From Nocardioides turkmenicus (GTDB lineage: Bacteria; Actinomycetota; Actinomycetes; Propionibacteriales; Nocardioidaceae): a DNA stretch of 64,000 nucleotides. Each line of letters starts with the position of its first letter. Position 1 is the first letter of the stretch. The position numbers and the translations under genes are program-made. The notes beneath the pieces were generated by a model, which was not told the origin of the DNA, did no database searches, and saw only the letters and a list, made by a program, of their open reading frames with translations. Shown in pieces: positions 28,236 to 36,640 of the stretch. The stretch is from contig NZ_JAALAA010000005.1 of assembly GCF_011045035.1 (NCBI RefSeq), forward strand, positions 1 to 64,000. Reading direction: 5' to 3'.

Positions 28236-29303
28236 ATGGGTACGCAGCTGCTTGTCGGGACCCGGAAGGGTCTGTGGATAGGGCGCTCTGACGACGCCCG
28301 GCAGGACTGGGACTTCACCGGTCCGCACCATGACATGGAGGAGATCTACTCCGCCATGATCGAGCCCGGGACCGGGCGGATCCTTGCCGGATGCTCCTCG
28401 CTGTGGCTGGGTGCGCTGGTGCGCACCTCCGCCGACGGCGGCGAGACCTGGACCGAGACCTCGATGTCGTTCCCCGAGGACGTCGACGCGTCGCTCGCGC
28501 GCGTCTGGCAGCTCCAGCCGGGGCTGCCGGAGGGCACGATCTGGGCCGGCGTCGAACCCGGCGCGATCTTCCGCTCCCGCGACGGTGGCGCATCGTTCGA
28601 GCTCGTCCGCGGCCTGTGGGACCACCCCCACCGCACCGAGTGGAACGAGGGCTTCGGCGGGCAGGCCTTCCACACGATCCTGCCGCACCCCACCGACCCG
28701 GACTCGGCGACCGCGGCCATCTCCACCGGCGGCGTCTACCAGACGCGTGACGGCGGGGAGACCTGGGAGGCGCGCAACAACGGCATCATCGCCGTCTTCC
28801 TGCCCGAGGGGCAGCAGTACCCCGAGTTCGGCCAGTGCGTCCACAAGGTCGCCCGCCACGCCTCCCGCCCCGAGCGGCTCTACCTGCAGAACCACGGCGG
28901 CGTCTACCGCTCCGACGACGAGGGCGAGTCCTGGAAGTCGATCGCAGACGGGCTGCCCACCGACTTCGGCTTCGCGATGGTCGTCCACCCGCAGGAGCCG
29001 GACACGATCTTCACCTTCCCGATCGGGGCCGGCGAGTCCCGCTACCCACCGGAGGCCAAGCCGATCGTGTGGCGCTCGCGCGACGCCGGCGACCACTGGG
29101 AGCCGCTCGACAAGGGCCTGCCCGACCACTTCTACGTCGGCGTCATGCGCGACGCGATGTGCGCCGACGACCACGAGGTGGCCGGTGTCTACTTCGGCGC
29201 CCGCAACGGCTCCGTCTGGGCCTCCGCCGACGCCGGTGAGACCTGGCGCGAGATCCTCCGCGACATCCCCGACGTGATGGTGGTCCGAGCGGCCAAGGTC
29301 TGA
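28236..29303 (+). CDS. Sialidase/BNR-like beta-propeller protein
   Basis: 355 residues starting MGTQLLVGTRKGLWIGRSDD; an in-frame ATG at 28224 is an alternative. Repeated Asp-box/BNR motifs mark propeller blades: TSADGGETWTE, RSRDGGASFELV, QTRDGGETWEA, RSDDEGESWKSI, RSRDAGDHWEPL and ASADAGETWREI. There is no signal peptide, so it is probably cytoplasmic. Members of this family are common in actinobacteria and uncharacterised; the propeller does not by itself prove glycosidase activity. Confidence 0.85.
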   Translation: MGTQLLVGTRKGLWIGRSDDARQDWDFTGPHHDMEEIYSAMIEPGTGRILAGCSSLWLGALVRTSADGGETWTETSMSFPEDVDASLARVWQLQPGLPEGTIWAGVEPGAIFRSRDGGASFELVRGLWDHPHRTEWNEGFGGQAFHTILPHPTDPDSATAAISTGGVYQTRDGGETWEARNNGIIAVFLPEGQQYPEFGQCVHKVARHASRPERLYLQNHGGVYRSDDEGESWKSIADGLPTDFGFAMVVHPQEPDTIFTFPIGAGESRYPPEAKPIVWRSRDAGDHWEPLDKGLPDHFYVGVMRDAMCADDHEVAGVYFGARNGSVWASADAGETWREILRDIPDVMVVRAAKV

Positions 29304-29387
29304 ATCAGTCCGTCACGGGGTCGTGGACCGCGAACCCGAGGAGTGCGGCGACCTTACGCATTCGGACGAGTGCCGCTCTACACCCGC

Positions 29388-29660
29388 TCAAAGATCGATG
29401 GCGCCGTTGACCTCATCGAGCTCGGCCGAGAGTGCGGCGGCACTGCGATCCGAGAGGTGCCTGTGCGGTCGCTTCGGGGGAGTCGCCAGTCCGGCGTTGA
29501 CCAGCGCCTCCACCGGGTTGTCCAACCACTGGACCTCGGGCACGAGGCGAAGCACCGCGCGACCCCCGTTGGTTACCCGGAACGACTCGCCGTCCTCGAT
29601 GACGGCTCGAGTCACCGCGGAGATCCGCTGGTTCAACTCGGTCATCGTGATCGTCTTCAT
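29388..29660 (-). CDS. Phd/YefM-type antitoxin (orphan)
   Basis: 90 residues with the Phd/YefM fold: MKTITMTELNQRISAVTRAV followed by IEDGESFRVTNGGRAVLRLVP. The C-terminal tail is where toxin contact normally occurs. A toxin gene should follow immediately. Instead only about 80 nt remain before the convergent propeller gene, and one short frame there ends ...RKVAALLGFAVHDPVTD, which might be the tail of a lost toxin. DNA-binding autoregulation is the usual role of the N-terminus. Confidence 0.8.
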   Translation of the reverse strand: MKTITMTELNQRISAVTRAVIEDGESFRVTNGGRAVLRLVPEVQWLDNPVEALVNAGLATPPKRPHRHLSDRSAAALSAELDEVNGAIDL

Positions 29661-29662
29661 GG

Positions 29663-29688
29663 GCTAGATCTAGCATGTAGACGCTAGA
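29663..29688. promoter_or_regulatory. Candidate antitoxin operator
   Basis: A 12-bp perfect palindrome GCTAGATCTAGC (29663-29674) directly abuts the antitoxin start, and GCTAGA recurs at 29683-29688. Such paired palindromes over the promoter are typical for autoregulated Phd/VapB antitoxins. No experimental support. Confidence 0.5.
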
Positions 29689-29701
29689 TTCTGGTTCGGA
29701 A

Positions 29702-29756
29702 AAGTGGTCGATCTGGGCTCATCGTCAAGCGCTGAATCAGCCCAGATCGACCACTT
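29702..29756. repeat. Long inverted repeat, 18-bp perfect arms
   Basis: AAGTGGTCGATCTGGGCT (29702-29719) and its exact complement (29739-29756) with a 19-nt loop. It lies between divergent genes (antitoxin and ilvD), so it does not sit where a terminator is expected. It could be a small palindromic element or a regulatory RNA structure in the ilvD leader region. Confidence 0.8.
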
Positions 29757-29812
29757 CTGGAATCACTATGCCGGCCCTGCCTCCGGCCGCCGTACGGAGC
29801 TCCTTGACCGTT

Positions 29813-29828
29813 GGGGTGTGATCACCCC
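29813..29828. promoter_or_regulatory. Palindrome upstream of ilvD
   Basis: GGGGTG-TGAT-CACCCC, a 16-bp symmetric sequence about 95 nt before the ilvD start. It has the size of a repressor operator. No leader peptide was found before ilvD, unlike ilvB, leuB and cimA, so this site or another mechanism would have to account for any regulation. Confidence 0.35.
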
Positions 29829-29921
29829 CTCCGCCTGGCACCGGCGTTCCGCTGACACACGATCCGTCCACCGCGTGGCGTTGTGTTAGAGGACGTACGC
29901 CAACGGGTCTAGCCTTCTGGC

Positions 29922-31769
29922 ATGCCCACTCTTCGCTCCGCAACCTCGACCTCGGGCCGCAACATGGCGGGTGCCCGCGCGCTCTGGCGCGCGACCGGCA
30001 TGACTGATGACGACTTCGGCAAGCCGATCATCGCGATCGCCAACTCGTTCACCGAGTTCGTACCCGGCCACGTCCATCTCCGTGACCTCGGCAAGATCGT
30101 CGCCGAGAAGATCCAGGAGGCCGGGGGAGTGGCCAAGGAGTTCAACACGATCGCCGTCGACGACGGCATCGCGATGGGCCACGCCGGGATGCTCTACTCA
30201 CTGCCGAGCCGCGAGCTGATCGCGGACGCGGTGGAATACATGGTCGAGGCGCACCGCGCCGACGCGATCGTGTGCATCTCCAACTGCGACAAGATCACCC
30301 CCGGCATGCTGCTGGCCAGCCTGCGCCTCAACATCCCGGTCGTCTTCGTCTCCGGCGGACCGATGGAGGCCGGCAAGACGACCGCCATCGAGGGCATCGT
30401 CCACGACAAGCTCGACCTGGTCGACGCGATGGTGCTCTCGGTCAACGAGGCGGTCAGCGTCGAGCTGCTCGACACGGTCGAGCGCTCGGCCTGTCCGACC
30501 TGCGGCTCGTGCTCGGGCATGTTCACCGCCAACTCGATGAACTGCCTCACCGAGGCCATCGGCCTGAGCCTGCCCGGCAACGGGTCGACCCTGGCCACCC
30601 ACGCGAAGCGCCGCGCGCTGTTCGAGCAGGCGGGACGTACGATCGTCGAGCTGTGCCGCCGCTACTACGAGGAGGGCGACGAGTCCGTCCTGCCGCGGAA
30701 CATCGCCAGCCGCAGCGCCTTCGAGAACGCGGTCGCGCTCGACGTCGCCATGGGCGGCTCGACCAACACGGTGCTGCACCTGCTCGCCGCGGCCCGCGAG
30801 GCCGAGCTCGACTTCAACGTGCACGACATCGACGCGATCTCGCGGCGGGTGCCGTGCCTGAGCAAGGTCGCCCCCAACAGCCCGAAGTACCACATGGAGG
30901 ACGTCCACCGCGCCGGCGGCATCCCCGCCCTGCTCGGTGAGCTGCGCCGCGGCGGCGCGCTCAACGAGGACGTCCACACCATCCACTCCGCCTCCGTCGA
31001 CGAGTGGCTGGACACCTGGGACATCCGCGCCGAGAACCCCAGCCAGGAGGCGCTCGACCTGTTCCTGGCGGCGCCCGGCGGGGTGCGTACGACCGAGGCG
31101 TTCTCCACCGAGAACCTCTGGGCCAGCCTCGACACCGACGCCGCCGAGGGCTGCATCCGCGACTTCGAGCACGCCTACTCCGCCGACGGCGGTCTCGCGA
31201 TCCTGTCGGGCAACATCGCGCCCGACGGCTGCGTCGTGAAGACCGCCGGCGTGCCCGAGGAGTGCCTCACCTTCACCGGCACCGCGATCGTCTTCGAGTC
31301 CCAGGACGCCGCGGTCGAGGGCATCCTCTCCAAGAAGGTCGAGGCCGGTCACGTGGTGGTGATCCGCTACGAGGGCCCGAAGGGCGGGCCGGGCATGCAG
31401 GAGATGCTCTACCCGACCTCGTTCCTCAAGGGCCGCGGCCTGGGCCAGAAGTGCGCCCTGATCACCGACGGCCGCTTCTCCGGCGGCACCAGCGGTCTCT
31501 CCATCGGCCACGTCTCCCCGGAGGCGGCCGGAGGCGGCCTGATCGCGCTCGTCGAGGACGGCGACCAGATCTCCATCGACATCCCGAACCGCTCGATCTC
31601 CCTCGACGTGGACGACATCGTCCTCGGCGAGCGTCGCGCGGCGCAGGAGAAGCGCGAGAAGCCCTACACCCCGGCCAACCGCGACCGGAAGGTCTCCGCG
31701 GCCCTGCGGGCGTACGCCTCGATGGCCACCTCGGCCTCCGACGGCGCCTACCGCAACGTGCCCGAGTAA
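29922..31769 (+). CDS. ilvD: Dihydroxy-acid dehydratase
   Basis: 615 residues; the iron-sulfur enzyme that dehydrates 2,3-dihydroxy-isovalerate/methylvalerate in valine and isoleucine synthesis. Cluster and active-site motifs: [12 protein letters not shown] and [19 protein letters not shown], and near the C-terminus [20 protein letters not shown] with the catalytic Ser. Length is normal for the long (E. coli-type) form. It is unlinked from ilvBNC by 7.6 kb, a common arrangement in actinobacteria. Confidence 0.96.
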   Translation: MPTLRSATSTSGRNMAGARALWRATGMTDDDFGKPIIAIANSFTEFVPGHVHLRDLGKIVAEKIQEAGGVAKEFNTIAVDDGIAMGHAGMLYSLPSRELIADAVEYMVEAHRADAIVCISNCDKITPGMLLASLRLNIPVVFVSGGPMEAGKTTAIEGIVHDKLDLVDAMVLSVNEAVSVELLDTVERSACPTCGSCSGMFTANSMNCLTEAIGLSLPGNGSTLATHAKRRALFEQAGRTIVELCRRYYEEGDESVLPRNIASRSAFENAVALDVAMGGSTNTVLHLLAAAREAELDFNVHDIDAISRRVPCLSKVAPNSPKYHMEDVHRAGGIPALLGELRRGGALNEDVHTIHSASVDEWLDTWDIRAENPSQEALDLFLAAPGGVRTTEAFSTENLWASLDTDAAEGCIRDFEHAYSADGGLAILSGNIAPDGCVVKTAGVPEECLTFTGTAIVFESQDAAVEGILSKKVEAGHVVVIRYEGPKGGPGMQEMLYPTSFLKGRGLGQKCALITDGRFSGGTSGLSIGHVSPEAAGGGLIALVEDGDQISIDIPNRSISLDVDDIVLGERRAAQEKREKPYTPANRDRKVSAALRAYASMATSASDGAYRNVPE

Positions 31770-31775
31770 CCGGCG

Positions 31776-32339
31776 ATGGGAAAGGTTCACGCGCGCGTCG
31801 AAGGACGCCTGCGGGAGTTCGTCGATCGTCAGGTCGTCTTCTTCGTGGCCACCGCGCCACTCTCCGGTGAGGGTCACGTCAACCTGTCGCCCCGGGGCAT
31901 CCCGGGCACCTTCGGGATGATCGACGAGCTCACCTTCGCGTGGCTCGACGGCACCGGGAGCGGCAGCGAGACGATCGCGCACGTACGGGAGAACGGCCGG
32001 ATCACGGTGATGTTCTGCGCCTTCGACGGGGCGCCGAACATCGTCCGCTTCCACGGTCGCGGCCGGGTCGTGACCCGCTACGACGAGGAGTACGCCGACC
32101 TGGCCGGTCGCTTCACCGACCTCCCCGGCGCCCGCGCGGTCGTCGTCGTGGACATCGAGCGGGTCTCCGACTCGTGCGGCTTCGCGGTCCCGCTGATGTC
32201 GTACGTCGGTGAGCGCGACCTGCTCGGGCCGTACTTCGAGCGCAAGGGGGTCGAGGGCTCGGCCGCCTACCGGCGTACCAAGAACCTGACCAGCCTCGAC
32301 GGGCTGCCCGCCTTCGACTTCGACCCGGCACCCGAATAG
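31776..32339 (+). CDS. Pyridoxamine 5'-phosphate oxidase-family (split-barrel flavin/F420) protein
   Basis: 187 residues starting 6 nt after ilvD, so likely co-transcribed. VVFFVATAPLSGEGHVNLSPRG and GRITVMFCAFDGAPNIVRFHGRG are typical of the PNPOx-like split barrel with a phosphate-binding Ser-Pro-Arg segment. Members bind FMN, F420 or haem, or are sensors. A true PNPO role is unlikely, since conserved PLP-binding residues are not obvious. Function unknown. Confidence 0.8.
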   Translation: MGKVHARVEGRLREFVDRQVVFFVATAPLSGEGHVNLSPRGIPGTFGMIDELTFAWLDGTGSGSETIAHVRENGRITVMFCAFDGAPNIVRFHGRGRVVTRYDEEYADLAGRFTDLPGARAVVVVDIERVSDSCGFAVPLMSYVGERDLLGPYFERKGVEGSAAYRRTKNLTSLDGLPAFDFDPAPE

Positions 32340-32428
32340 CCCGCACCGGCTTCTGTCGAAACGGGCCGTGGCCGTTCGTGGCATGGGTGAGGGGCCGACA
32401 CGGCGGCCCACCGGATGCGGGAGTGGTC

Positions 32429-33703
32429 ATGTCGGGTCAGAGGTCGGATCAGAAGTCTTGGAAGCGGAATCTGCTGGTCTTCCTGGGCGGCCAGACGGTG
32501 TCGTCGTTGGGCTCGATGATCGTCGCGTACGCGGTGATGTGGCACCTCACCGTCGAGACCGGGTCGGCCGCCGTGCTGACCCTGAGCGTCGCGGCCGGGA
32601 TGCTGCCGCAGGCGGTGGTGTCGGTCTTCGGCGGCGTCTGGGCCGACCGGCACTCGCGCAAGCTGCTGATCATCGGGGCCGACTCGACGATCGCGGCGGC
32701 CACCCTGGTCCTCGCGCTGCTGATGCTGAGCGGGGCCGGCGACCTGTGGATGATCTTCCTGGCGATGGCGGTCCGCTCGGCGCTGGCCGGGGTGCAGGCG
32801 CCCGCGGTCAACGCGATGCTGCCGCAGATCGTCCCGGCCGAGCACCTGATGCGGGTCAACGGCGTCCAGCAGACGATCCAGTCGGGGATGATGCTGTTCG
32901 CGCCGGCGGTCGCCGCCGCGGTCTACGCGAGCACCGGCATCGTCACCGTCTTCTTCATCGACGTGGTGACGGCCGTGATCGGCGTACTGCTGCTCCTGCT
33001 GGTGCCGGTGGCCCGGACGGTCCGCTCGACGGGCTCGTCGGAGCCTGTCAGCTACCTCGGTGACCTCGTCGCCGGCGTCCGGTACGTCCGGGGGAACGCC
33101 TCGGTCCGCTGGGTGATGGGCCTCGTGGCCGTCGTGATGTTCATGGCCGGCGCGCCGGCTCACCTCACGCCGCTGATGATCACGCGCAGCTTCGGCGACG
33201 AGGTCTGGATGCTGAGCGTCAACGAGCTGTTCTGGAGCGTCGGCATGGTCGTCGGCGGCGCGGCGATGGCCGTCTTCGGACCGAAGGTGAAGCGCCGTGT
33301 GCGGCTGATGGTGGCGGCCTCGGTCGGCGTCGGACTGCTCGTGGTCGGGCTGGGTGTCTCGACGGACTTCTGGGTGTTCTCGGTCGCCGGTCTGGTGATC
33401 TGCATCCTCTTCCAGATGCTGCTGGTGCCCGCCGCGACGGTCCTGCAGGAGCAGGTCGAGGACTCGATGCGCGGCCGGGTGTTCGGGTTCTACGGGATCG
33501 TGATGTCGGTGGCGATGCCGGTCTCGATGATCGTCTTCGGGCCGCTGGCCGACCGGTTCGCGGTGGAGTCGGTGATGATCCTCGCCGGGGTGCTGCTCCT
33601 CGGCTGCCTGGCCGGGATGCTCGCCCTCGGTGGCGCCCGGCGCTCGCTCGCGACGGTCGGCGAGAATGAGGACCGTGCTGAACTTCTCGTATCCGGTGGG
33701 TGA
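32429..33703 (+). CDS. MFS transporter, macrolide-efflux (DHA3) type
   Basis: 424 residues with twelve helices. The start KRNLLVFLGGQTVSSLGSMIV and VFGGVWADRHSRKLLIIGAD (the loop 2-3 motif GxxADRxxRK) are characteristic of DHA3 drug exporters, as is SMRGRVFGFYGIVMSVAMPV in the second half. ATG 32429 is chosen over an upstream ATG because it directly precedes the first helix. The substrate is unknown. Its 3' end overlaps the next gene by 38 nt. Confidence 0.88.
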   Translation: MSGQRSDQKSWKRNLLVFLGGQTVSSLGSMIVAYAVMWHLTVETGSAAVLTLSVAAGMLPQAVVSVFGGVWADRHSRKLLIIGADSTIAAATLVLALLMLSGAGDLWMIFLAMAVRSALAGVQAPAVNAMLPQIVPAEHLMRVNGVQQTIQSGMMLFAPAVAAAVYASTGIVTVFFIDVVTAVIGVLLLLLVPVARTVRSTGSSEPVSYLGDLVAGVRYVRGNASVRWVMGLVAVVMFMAGAPAHLTPLMITRSFGDEVWMLSVNELFWSVGMVVGGAAMAVFGPKVKRRVRLMVAASVGVGLLVVGLGVSTDFWVFSVAGLVICILFQMLLVPAATVLQEQVEDSMRGRVFGFYGIVMSVAMPVSMIVFGPLADRFAVESVMILAGVLLLGCLAGMLALGGARRSLATVGENEDRAELLVSGG

Positions 33704-34370
33704 CGTCGTCGAGGGCTGGGAGCCCCGGCCCTGGCCCGAGCCGGTGGCTCTCGAGGGACGCTACGTCCGGGTCGCGCCGCTCTCGTCGGCGCAGTACTCG
33801 GACCTGTACGCTGCGGTCTGCGGCCCCGACGACGCCGACCTGTGGACGTACCGTCCGATCGCGATGCCGACGACCCTGCAGGACCTGTGGATGCATCTGG
33901 CGGGCTTGGTCGACGCGGACGACGTGGTGCCGTTCGCGTTCGTCCCGAAGGAGGGTGAGCGAGAGGGCCGCGCGAGCGGCGTCGCGGGCTACCACGCGAT
34001 CCACCCGAGCAACGGGAGCATCGAGGTCGGCGGAGTGCTCTTCGGGCCCGCCATGGCCCGGACCCGGGCGGCGACCGAGGCGATCCACCTGCTCATGCGG
34101 CACGCCTTCGACACCCTGGGCTACCGGCGGTTCGAGTGGAAGCTCGACGCGCTCAACGAGCCGTCGCGACGGGCCGCGGAGCGGCTGGGGTTCAGCTACG
34201 AGGGCCGGTTCCGCAACCACATGGTCGTCAAGGGCCGCAACCGCGACACCGACTGGTTCTCGGTCACGGCGGAGGAGTGGCCCAACGTGCGGGACGCGCA
34301 CGAGCGCTGGCTCGACCCCACGAACTTCGACGAGCAGGGCCGCCAGCTCAGCCGGCTCCGGTGCGAGTAG
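33666..34370 (+). CDS. GNAT-family N-acetyltransferase (RimJ/RimL-like)
   Basis: 234 residues. EPVALEGRYVRVAPLSSAQ, the GPAMARTRAATEAIHLLMRH acetyl-CoA-binding helix region and LDALNEPSRRAAERLGFSYEG are characteristic of the RimJ/RimL branch (N-terminal or small-molecule acetylation). ATG 33666 overlaps the MFS gene by 38 nt; GTG 33675 is an alternative. The substrate cannot be named. Confidence 0.87.
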   Translation: MRTVLNFSYPVGDVVEGWEPRPWPEPVALEGRYVRVAPLSSAQYSDLYAAVCGPDDADLWTYRPIAMPTTLQDLWMHLAGLVDADDVVPFAFVPKEGEREGRASGVAGYHAIHPSNGSIEVGGVLFGPAMARTRAATEAIHLLMRHAFDTLGYRRFEWKLDALNEPSRRAAERLGFSYEGRFRNHMVVKGRNRDTDWFSVTAEEWPNVRDAHERWLDPTNFDEQGRQLSRLRCE

Positions 34371-34483
34371 GGGATGCGTACGCACGATTGCGTACGACGC
34401 ACCCGCTCCTGAGCCGATGTGCCGGCGGCTCGCGCGCAGCACTCTGGAGGGCATAGGCAAGCCCGACAGATTGGACACGAGCG

Positions 34484-34798
34484 ATGAGCATCAACGAGAC
34501 GGTGGCCACGGTGGTGGCCGACGACCACTGGGGTCCGTGGCGCGAGAGCGGACCGTGGCAGGACGGGGGAGGGCCGCCGGCGTTCTGGCCGATCTTCCCG
34601 ATCCTGTGGTTCCTGGTGATCGCGGCGATCATCACCGCGGTCGTCCTCTACAACCGCAAGCGGATGGCCGAGGGGCCACGACGCGCGGGCGAGGCACGGT
34701 TGGCGGAGAGGTACGCCGCGGGCGAGATCGACGAGAACGAGTACCGCGCTCGTCGTGACGTCCTGCGCGAGAAGCCGAGCCGCGTCAAGGACGCCTGA
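34484..34798 (+). CDS. Small membrane protein with SHOCT domain
   Basis: 104 residues: a Trp/Pro/Gly-rich N-terminus, one helix (PILWFLVIAAIITAVVLY), then the short C-terminal SHOCT motif LAERYAAGEIDENEYRARR. SHOCT tails are thought to mediate oligomer or partner binding; no specific function is known. It is an independent gene 113 nt downstream of the GNAT gene. Confidence 0.82.
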   Translation: MSINETVATVVADDHWGPWRESGPWQDGGGPPAFWPIFPILWFLVIAAIITAVVLYNRKRMAEGPRRAGEARLAERYAAGEIDENEYRARRDVLREKPSRVKDA

Positions 34799-34830
34799 CA
34801 CCCGCGCTGGTCCGTGGCAGTGTGGCTGCC

Positions 34831-35244
34831 ATGGACCAGCGCATCAGCTTCATCACCGTGGCCGTCGCCGACGTGGCGGCGAGCCGGTCGTTCTACGTCG
34901 ACGGCCTCGGTTGGACCCCTGAGATGGAGGCCGACGGAGTGGTCATGATCCGCGTCGGCGAGCACGTCATCCTCTCGCTGTGGGACCGGAGCGAGTTCGA
35001 GGAGGAGGTCGGCAGGATCGCCGTCGCCGACGGCGTCGCGCCGTTCACCCTCGCCCACAACGTTGCCACCCGCGCGGAGGTCGACGAGGTGCTGGGGCTC
35101 GCCGGGTCGCTCGGGCGGGAGGTCTCGGCGGCCGCGGAACGGGAGTGGGGCGGCTACACCGGCTACTTCGCAGACCCCGACGGCGTCCGCTGGGAGATCG
35201 CCTACAACCCCGGCCCGGTGGGGCAGACGGTGCTGCCGGGCTGA
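34831..35244 (+). CDS. VOC (glyoxalase/bleomycin-resistance fold) protein
   Basis: 137 residues from ATG 34831 (GTG 34822 also possible). Two beta-alpha-beta-beta-beta units: ISFITVAVADVAASRSFYVDGLGW and later GYTGYFADPDGVRWEIAYNPG, the latter a typical metal-ligand (Glu) strand. Ligand or reaction unknown. It converges on the ABC1 kinase gene. Confidence 0.85.
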   Translation: MDQRISFITVAVADVAASRSFYVDGLGWTPEMEADGVVMIRVGEHVILSLWDRSEFEEEVGRIAVADGVAPFTLAHNVATRAEVDEVLGLAGSLGREVSAAAEREWGGYTGYFADPDGVRWEIAYNPGPVGQTVLPG

Positions 35245-35248
35245 CTCT

Positions 35249-36586
35249 TCAGCCGGCGAAGCCGGGCAGGTGCTCCTCGAGGATCTCCCGGAACGGCGCC
35301 TCGGCGTTGAGCTGCGCCAGCACGCCGAGCCCACCCAGCCAGACCCGGTGGATGAGCAGGTAGGACGGCGGCAGGTTGAGCTTCAGCCCGACCGTGTAGG
35401 CGGGGTCCTTGGGGTCGTTGATCCGCTTGAACTCCTCCCGCATCCACTCCCGGGTGAACCGGAAGCGCTCCTGCAGCGCGGGAGTCACGAACGGCGCCAG
35501 GTAGTCGAGCACGTGCTGCGGCTCGACCTTGATGCCTTCCCGGATGAAGCCCTCGTGGCGCAGGCCCGCGACCAGCGCTTCGGCATCTCCGGTCGCCGCG
35601 ATCCGGATCAGCCGGCCCATCGGCTCCGGGAAGCCCCGGTCCGGGAGCCGCGCGGCGAGGCCGAAGTCGAGCACCGCCAGCCGGCCACCGGGCAGGACCC
35701 GGAAGTTGCCCGGATGGGGGTCGGCGTGGAGCATCCCGGTCAGCCCCGGTGCGGAGAACCAGAACCGTGCCAGCAGCTCACCGTAGTGGTCGCGCTCCTC
35801 GGCGGTGCCCTCGGCGATCACCTTCGCGATCGAGCCCTCCGACTCCACCCACTCGGTGACGAGCACCGACGGTCCCACCGCGACGACATCGGGGACGTCG
35901 ATCAGGGGATGGTCCGCATACGCCTCGGCGAAGACGTGCTGGGCCTCGGCCTCCTTCGGGTAGTCGAGCTCCTCGACGACCCGCTCCTGCAGCTCGGCGA
36001 CCAGCGCCTTGACGTCCATCCCGGGCACGACCGCGTTGCCGATCGCCGCGACCCGGCCGATCTGGCGCAGGTCGGCGCGCAGCGCCTCGTCGGCGCCCGG
36101 GTACTGCACCTTCACCGCGACCTCACGGCCGTCGGCCCACCGGCCGCGATGCACCTGCCCGATCGAGGCCGAGGCCGCCGGCTCCTCGGACAGCTCGACC
36201 AGCTGCGAGGCCCAGTCGGCGCCGAGGTCGCGGGCCAGCAGGCCGCGTACGATCCCGGTCGGCATCGGGGGAGCGGAGTCCTGGAGCCGAGTGAGCTGGG
36301 CGCGGTAGTGGGCCGCCTGCGACTCCGGCAGCGCCGCCTCCATCACCGAGAGCATCTGCCCGAACTTCATCGCGCCGCCCTTGAGCTCGCCCAGGGTGCG
36401 GAACAGCTGATCGGCCGTACGCTGGTGGACGTCGGCCAGCACCGCCTCGGCGGGACGGCCCCCGATCCGCTTCCCGAGCCCGAGCGCCTTGCGCCCGGCG
36501 TACCCCATCGGCAGCGCGGCCAGCTTGGCCGTCCGTGTCGCCGCTCGCCGCGGTAGACCCTTCGACGACCCGTCCGCTTCGCTCAT
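35249..36586 (-). CDS. ABC1/ADCK (UbiB-like) atypical kinase
   Basis: 445 residues. The Ala-rich loop and KxGQ motif characteristic of UbiB/COQ8 are visible: GAMKFGQMLSVMEAALP, SASIGQVHRGRWADGREVAVKVQYPG, then MLHADPHPGNFRVLPGGRLAVLDFG (catalytic HxDPHPGN and DFG). The family is linked to isoprenoid lipid or quinone homeostasis; actinobacterial members are uncharacterised. No C-terminal membrane helix is evident. It is divergent from the peptidase gene across about 54 nt. Confidence 0.9.
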   Translation of the reverse strand: MSEADGSSKGLPRRAATRTAKLAALPMGYAGRKALGLGKRIGGRPAEAVLADVHQRTADQLFRTLGELKGGAMKFGQMLSVMEAALPESQAAHYRAQLTRLQDSAPPMPTGIVRGLLARDLGADWASQLVELSEEPAASASIGQVHRGRWADGREVAVKVQYPGADEALRADLRQIGRVAAIGNAVVPGMDVKALVAELQERVVEELDYPKEAEAQHVFAEAYADHPLIDVPDVVAVGPSVLVTEWVESEGSIAKVIAEGTAEERDHYGELLARFWFSAPGLTGMLHADPHPGNFRVLPGGRLAVLDFGLAARLPDRGFPEPMGRLIRIAATGDAEALVAGLRHEGFIREGIKVEPQHVLDYLAPFVTPALQERFRFTREWMREEFKRINDPKDPAYTVGLKLNLPPSYLLIHRVWLGGLGVLAQLNAEAPFREILEEHLPGFAG

Positions 36587-36640
36587 GCCGCAATTGTGCC
36601 GGTCGGCTGCAACTTGTGCCCCGCGAAGTAGCCTTCCCGC

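Noticed and set aside
30198..32411. 737-codon minus-strand frame opposite ilvD
   Set aside because: It is fully antisense to ilvD and the PNPOx-like gene, with biased composition and no domain.
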